Source: CAZFPN01 sp044370655 (GTDB lineage Bacteria > Pseudomonadota > Alphaproteobacteria > Rickettsiales > Deianiraeaceae). Taken from it: DNA of 7,777 bases. This document shows, piece after piece, positions 4,663 through 7,777 of the stretch; position 1 is the stretch's first letter; each line of letters starts with the position of its first letter. A program made the position numbers and the translations under genes. The stretch spans positions 1-7,777 of the forward strand of contig JBILVD010000055.1 of the NCBI GenBank assembly GCA_044370655.1, given 5' to 3'. The notes beneath the pieces are model-generated. The model saw nothing but the letters and a program-made list of their open reading frames with translations. It was not told the origin of the DNA and did no database searches.

Positions 4663-6837
4663 TTAAGCATTGTTATTTTCTTTTGAGTATAGTTTGGATA
4701 TATCCTTACCTGTTTCTTGGTCTACAAATTTTAAGCTTAATTTTACTTCACTATCTTCTTTTGCAGAAAGCACTTTCGCCTTAACCTTTTCTCCAACACG
4801 GAAGACGTCATCAATTCTATCAAATCTACTATAAGATATATCATAACCATAAACGTATCCGCTTGCTCCGTTATCAAGTTTTATAAGTAGGTATCCATCA
4901 AGAATCTTTTTCACAATTCCCCCATAAATTACACCTTCATCTAGAGGAGGTCTTTCTTCTTTTGGAGGGTTAACAATGCTGTCAATCAACTTAACTGCCA
5001 ATTCAACACTTTCATCTTCAAGGGCAGAAATTTTAATCACACCACCTTGCTTTGCAATATCAATGTTTGCACCTGTTCTTGCACAGATGTCTTTAATTAC
5101 AGAACCACCAGCACCAATAACAAGTTTAATTGCATTTTCAGGCACTGTCATAACCTTCATTTTTGGCGTAGCCTTTGGTTCTGGTTTTGGAGCTTTTGCT
5201 ATACCTTCTTTCATTTTATTCATGATATGAACTCTACCAGCTTTTGCCTGCTCTATAGCCTCACGTAAAATTTCAGGAGTTATGCCACGAATTTTAATAT
5301 CCATCTGAAGAGCGGTTATTCCATCTTCCGTTCCTGCTACTTTAAAGTCCATATCTCCAAGAGAGTCTTCATCTCCTAAAATATCAGAGAGAACGGTGAA
5401 GTCATCTCCTTCTTTTACAAGCCCCATTGCAATTCCTGCAACTAACTTCTTCATAGGAACTCCAGCAGAAAGTAGCCCTAAAGAAACGCCACAAACGGTT
5501 GCCATTGAGGAAGAACCGTTGCTTTCTAGAATGTCTGAAACGGCACGTATTGCAAATGGGTAGTCGTCTTTTGGAGGAAGCATATTGCGAAGAGCTTTTT
5601 TTGCTAAGTTACCATGACCTATCTCTCTTCTTCCAGGTGCTCCAAACCTTGCAACTTCACCGACGGAAAATCCTGGGAAGTTATAGTGAAGTGTAAATCT
5701 ATCGTATTCAAGACCAAAAGCCATAGTTTCTACCATCTGTTCGTCTTTTTCATTTCCTAGGGTAATTGAAACTAAAGCTTGCGTTTCTCCTCTTGTGAAA
5801 AGTGCCGAGCCATGAGCAGTTGGAAGAATTGAAAGTTCAGCTAAAATAGGGCGAATATCGGTTTTTGTTCTACCATCTATTCTTTTATTTTCAAAGACGA
5901 TTTTTTTTCTTACGACTTTTTTCTCTAAATCTTTGAAAAGTTTTTCAATTTTTTTAACTTCCTTAGGCTCTGAGTTTTCTGTTAAAAACATTGCCTTTAC
6001 TTCAGTTTTAATTGCTTCAAGCTCTTCCCTTCTTTCTCTTTTTGCCATTAAATCAAAAGCGTGAGAAACTCTTTCCGTGAAATGAGATGACATTTTTTCC
6101 TCAATTTCGGCTGTTTCGTAGACTGGTAGCTCAAGTGGATTAATTCCCTTAAAACCATTTACCCTTCCTGCAAATTCGTCAATAAAGTCTATAAGTTTTG
6201 CATTTTGCCCCATTGCAAACTCAACTGCTTTCATCATTTCTTCCTCTGTTAGTTCATATGCTTCGCTTTCCACCATTAAAACCGACTTTTTGGTAGAAGA
6301 AACAAACATATCAAGTTTAGACTTCTTTAAAAAGCTGGAGGAAGGATTTACGATAAATTCTCCATTTATATAACCTAGTTTTACCCCTGCAACGGTCTCA
6401 TAAAATGGAATTTGAGTTGTTCTAAGAGTGGCAACTGCACCAATTAAAGCTATAAATTCAGGATTTGTGTCTGGCTCATATGAGAATACGGTGCAAGCAA
6501 CCTGAACTTCATTTAGAAAATGCTCGTCAAAAAGTGGACGGATTGTTCTATCTATTAATCTTGAAATTAAAATTTCTCCTTCATTTGGTTTTGTTTCTCT
6601 TTTGATGAAACCTCCAGGAATTTTACCAACAGCGTGATATCTCTCCATGTAAGCCACTGTTAGAGGGAAGAAGTCGTTCACTACTTCAGTTCCTTTTTGA
6701 TAAACAACAGTGCATAAAATTTTTGTCTTTCCGTAAGAGACCATAACCGCCGAATCTGCTTGCCTTGCTAGCTTTCCATACTCTAGCACTAGCTTTTTTC
6801 CTGCAAATTCCAACTCTTGTGTTATTATATTAAACAT
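4663..6837 (-). CDS. pnp: Polyribonucleotide nucleotidyltransferase (PNPase)
   Basis: 3'-to-5' phosphorolytic exoribonuclease, a trimer that degrades mRNA and can add tails. All family domains are present in 724 residues: first RNase PH domain (about 1-215, with ISRLIDRTIRPLF at 91-103), the helical linker (about 240-310), the second RNase PH domain (318-540) with HGSALFTRGETQA (342-354), FGAPGRREIGHG (398-409) and SDILGDEDSLGDMDFKVAG (484-502). In the last, D491, D497 and K499 correspond to the E. coli catalytic D486, D492 and K494. A KH domain follows (568-625, VIGAGGSVIKDI) and a C-terminal S1 domain (about 634-705). The S1 domain is divergent (YLLIKLDNGASGYVYGYD). The start MFNIITQELEFAGKKL aligns with known PNPase starts. 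It is first in the operon; the rpsO gene that often precedes pnp is not found upstream in the window. Confidence 0.97.
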   Translation of the reverse strand: MFNIITQELEFAGKKLVLEYGKLARQADSAVMVSYGKTKILCTVVYQKGTEVVNDFFPLTVAYMERYHAVGKIPGGFIKRETKPNEGEILISRLIDRTIRPLFDEHFLNEVQVACTVFSYEPDTNPEFIALIGAVATLRTTQIPFYETVAGVKLGYINGEFIVNPSSSFLKKSKLDMFVSSTKKSVLMVESEAYELTEEEMMKAVEFAMGQNAKLIDFIDEFAGRVNGFKGINPLELPVYETAEIEEKMSSHFTERVSHAFDLMAKRERREELEAIKTEVKAMFLTENSEPKEVKKIEKLFKDLEKKVVRKKIVFENKRIDGRTKTDIRPILAELSILPTAHGSALFTRGETQALVSITLGNEKDEQMVETMAFGLEYDRFTLHYNFPGFSVGEVARFGAPGRREIGHGNLAKKALRNMLPPKDDYPFAIRAVSDILESNGSSSMATVCGVSLGLLSAGVPMKKLVAGIAMGLVKEGDDFTVLSDILGDEDSLGDMDFKVAGTEDGITALQMDIKIRGITPEILREAIEQAKAGRVHIMNKMKEGIAKAPKPEPKATPKMKVMTVPENAIKLVIGAGGSVIKDICARTGANIDIAKQGGVIKISALEDESVELAVKLIDSIVNPPKEERPPLDEGVIYGGIVKKILDGYLLIKLDNGASGYVYGYDISYSRFDRIDDVFRVGEKVKAKVLSAKEDSEVKLSLKFVDQETGKDISKLYSKENNNA

Positions 6838-6867
6838 AAAAAATCGTCATAATAAATTTGTTATAAA

Positions 6868-6896
6868 CATATAAGATTAATTTTTATTAAAAGCAA
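6868..6896 (-). promoter_or_regulatory. Candidate promoter of the pnp-ftsY-pyrH operon
   Basis: On the minus strand TTGCTT (6896-6891) and TATATG (6873-6868) are spaced by 17 bases, giving a plausible sigma-70 promoter with a start near 6861 and a leader of about 25 bases before the pnp ATG. The leader is AT-rich and has no purine-rich ribosome-binding site. The surrounding sequence is so AT-rich that such matches arise by chance. Confidence 0.4.
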
Positions 6897-6935
6897 GTTT
6901 TTATTTGAAGCAAAACTTTAATTTGTTTTTTTGAC

Positions 6936-6990
6936 CTGAGATGTGAGGTTATTAGGTTGTATTTTTCAACCTTTTACTCACACCCTTCAG
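6936..6990. repeat. Long imperfect hairpin (possible bidirectional terminator)
   Basis: Three nested pairs of arms share one centre: CTGA/TCAG (6936-6939, 6987-6990), TGTGAG/CTCACA (6942-6947, 6977-6982) and AGGTTG/CAACCT (6954-6959, 6967-6972) around a 7-base loop. A T-run follows on each strand (TTCTTTTTTGG after 6990 on plus; the AATTTGTTTTTTTGA before 6936 gives an A-run, so the T-run is weaker in the minus reading). It is about 100 bp upstream of pnp, outside the predicted transcript, and may end transcription from genes beyond the window. Confidence 0.5.
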
Positions 6991-7696
6991 TTCTTTTTTG
7001 GCATATTTATGGGATTTTTAAACTTTTATATAAAATTTTCATAATAGGTGCCATCATTTTTTTAGGTCTCCTTAAATTTTTAAGGAAAATTTTTAGAGAG
7101 TATTATATAAATGTGAGGTATGGAAGCAAAAAGTGAGAAATTTTTGAAAAAAGATATTTTTTCTTGGATTTGTTGTTAAAATTGATAATTAAATTTTCTT
7201 TCCTTCATTTCTTTGTTGTTGAATGAAAGAGATTTGCGTTAATAATTAAAATTAGATTTTTATTTTCTAAAGATAAGAAATTCTTTTAAAAAAAGCAAAA
7301 AGAGGCGAATTTAATGCAATTGCAGAAAAGCCCTCCATTATAAACTTTTCTGGCTCGTTACTTGCAGGCTTTAAGCTAACTTGCATGCTTTAAGCAGAAT
7401 TAAACGCTACATTTAGTAACGGCAAAATAGGTAAAGACGAAAATGAAATTACACTAAAAAAACGCTTCAAATTAAGGGAAGTTAATTACTGACTTTAATG
7501 ATAAATTTATAAATTAGCTTAAATAATTTGCGTGGGGCGAGAAATAATGGCAAGCAAGAATTTATGTTTATTTGCTTAGGTTAATCACACAATAACGAGG
7601 AATAAAGAAATAAAAGACCTCGGTAAAATAAAACTTTTTGCGTGATTTGTATTGCTTAGATTGTAAAAAGTCAAGTAAAATTAATTATTGCTTTAT

Positions 7697-7777
7697 GGAC
7701 TTGCTAAATAATTACAGATAATACCTCCTCCTTATTAAGCAAAATCATAATACTTGAGCTTTTAATCTTGCAAGTTA
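7697..7777 (-). mobile_element. Terminal 81 bp of a second copy of the IS1-like element (cut by window edge)
   Basis: The reverse complement of these bases matches 2967-3047 at 79 of 81 positions, beginning at the same terminal GGACTTGCTAAAT. Only the non-coding right end of the element is inside the window; its transposase, intact or not, would lie beyond 7777. The orientation is opposite to the copy at 2624-3047. The seven bases next to its end are GCTTTAT; the partner duplication would be outside the window. Confidence 0.8.

Larger units (their letters stand above)
6838..7696. other. Gene-free AT-rich interval with possible coding remnants
   Basis: No ORF longer than a few dozen codons and no tRNA-like T-arm is seen on either strand. 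Besides the promoter candidate and the long hairpin, it has a 7-bp palindrome CCTTAAA/TTTAAGG (7070-7085) and a 7-bp pair ACTTTTT/AAAAAGT (7633-7639, 7665-7671). Around 7280-7493 one plus frame reads protein-like sequence without an ATG (NAIAEKPSIINFSGSLLAGF), is stopped by TAA, and continues in the same frame (AELNATFSNGKIGKDENEIT) to TGA. This looks like a decayed gene, not identified. Confidence 0.4.

Noticed and set aside
4235..5268. Plus-strand ORFs opposite ftsY and pnp
   Set aside because: They are antisense shadows of strongly conserved genes and have no recognisable domains.
6838..7696. Search for tRNA genes or a CRISPR array in the long gene-free interval
   Set aside because: No GGTTCRA-type T-arm on either strand and no regularly spaced repeats were seen.

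Overview
The window is an AT-rich bacterial segment that reads best as an alphaproteobacterium, possibly a host-associated lineage of the Rickettsiales/Holosporales type. This rests on three things: PNPase, FtsY and UMP kinase have alphaproteobacterial-looking sequences, FtsY is short with no acidic N-terminal extension, and between the genes lies a circularly permuted (two-piece) tmRNA gene, an arrangement typical of Alphaproteobacteria. The lineage is an inference. No gene start shows a convincing Shine-Dalgarno sequence.

Layout. Positions 1-1967 look like mobile or prophage-derived material: the C-terminal part of a probable type II restriction endonuclease (its start lies off the window) is translationally coupled (ATGA overlap) to a beta-class DNA methyltransferase. 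A phage tail-fibre-like gene converges on it, and the two stop codons overlap. Positions 1968-2183 are very AT-rich and hold one 8-bp inverted repeat. Positions 2184-2602 carry, on the minus strand, a promoter candidate, the permuted ssrA gene and its terminator. Positions 2624-3047 are a 424-bp decayed IS1-family element with matching terminal inverted repeats and a 7-bp target duplication. Positions 3072-6837 are a tight minus-strand operon pnp-ftsY-pyrH with a promoter candidate just upstream. Positions 6838-7696 contain no convincing gene but do contain a long imperfect hairpin and short stretches that look like decayed coding sequence. Positions 7697-7777 are the end of a second copy of the same IS, in inverted orientation and cut by the window edge.

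Function. The operon joins RNA turnover (PNPase), co-translational membrane targeting (FtsY) and pyrimidine nucleotide supply (UMP kinase), and ssrA next to it rescues stalled ribosomes. The left end would give restriction-modification and a receptor-binding or adhesion-type fibre. The most unusual feature is the tmRNA: its predicted proteolysis tag is 29 encoded residues, begins AN, is lysine-rich near its start and ends HAFA instead of the usual ALAA/AVAA type ending.
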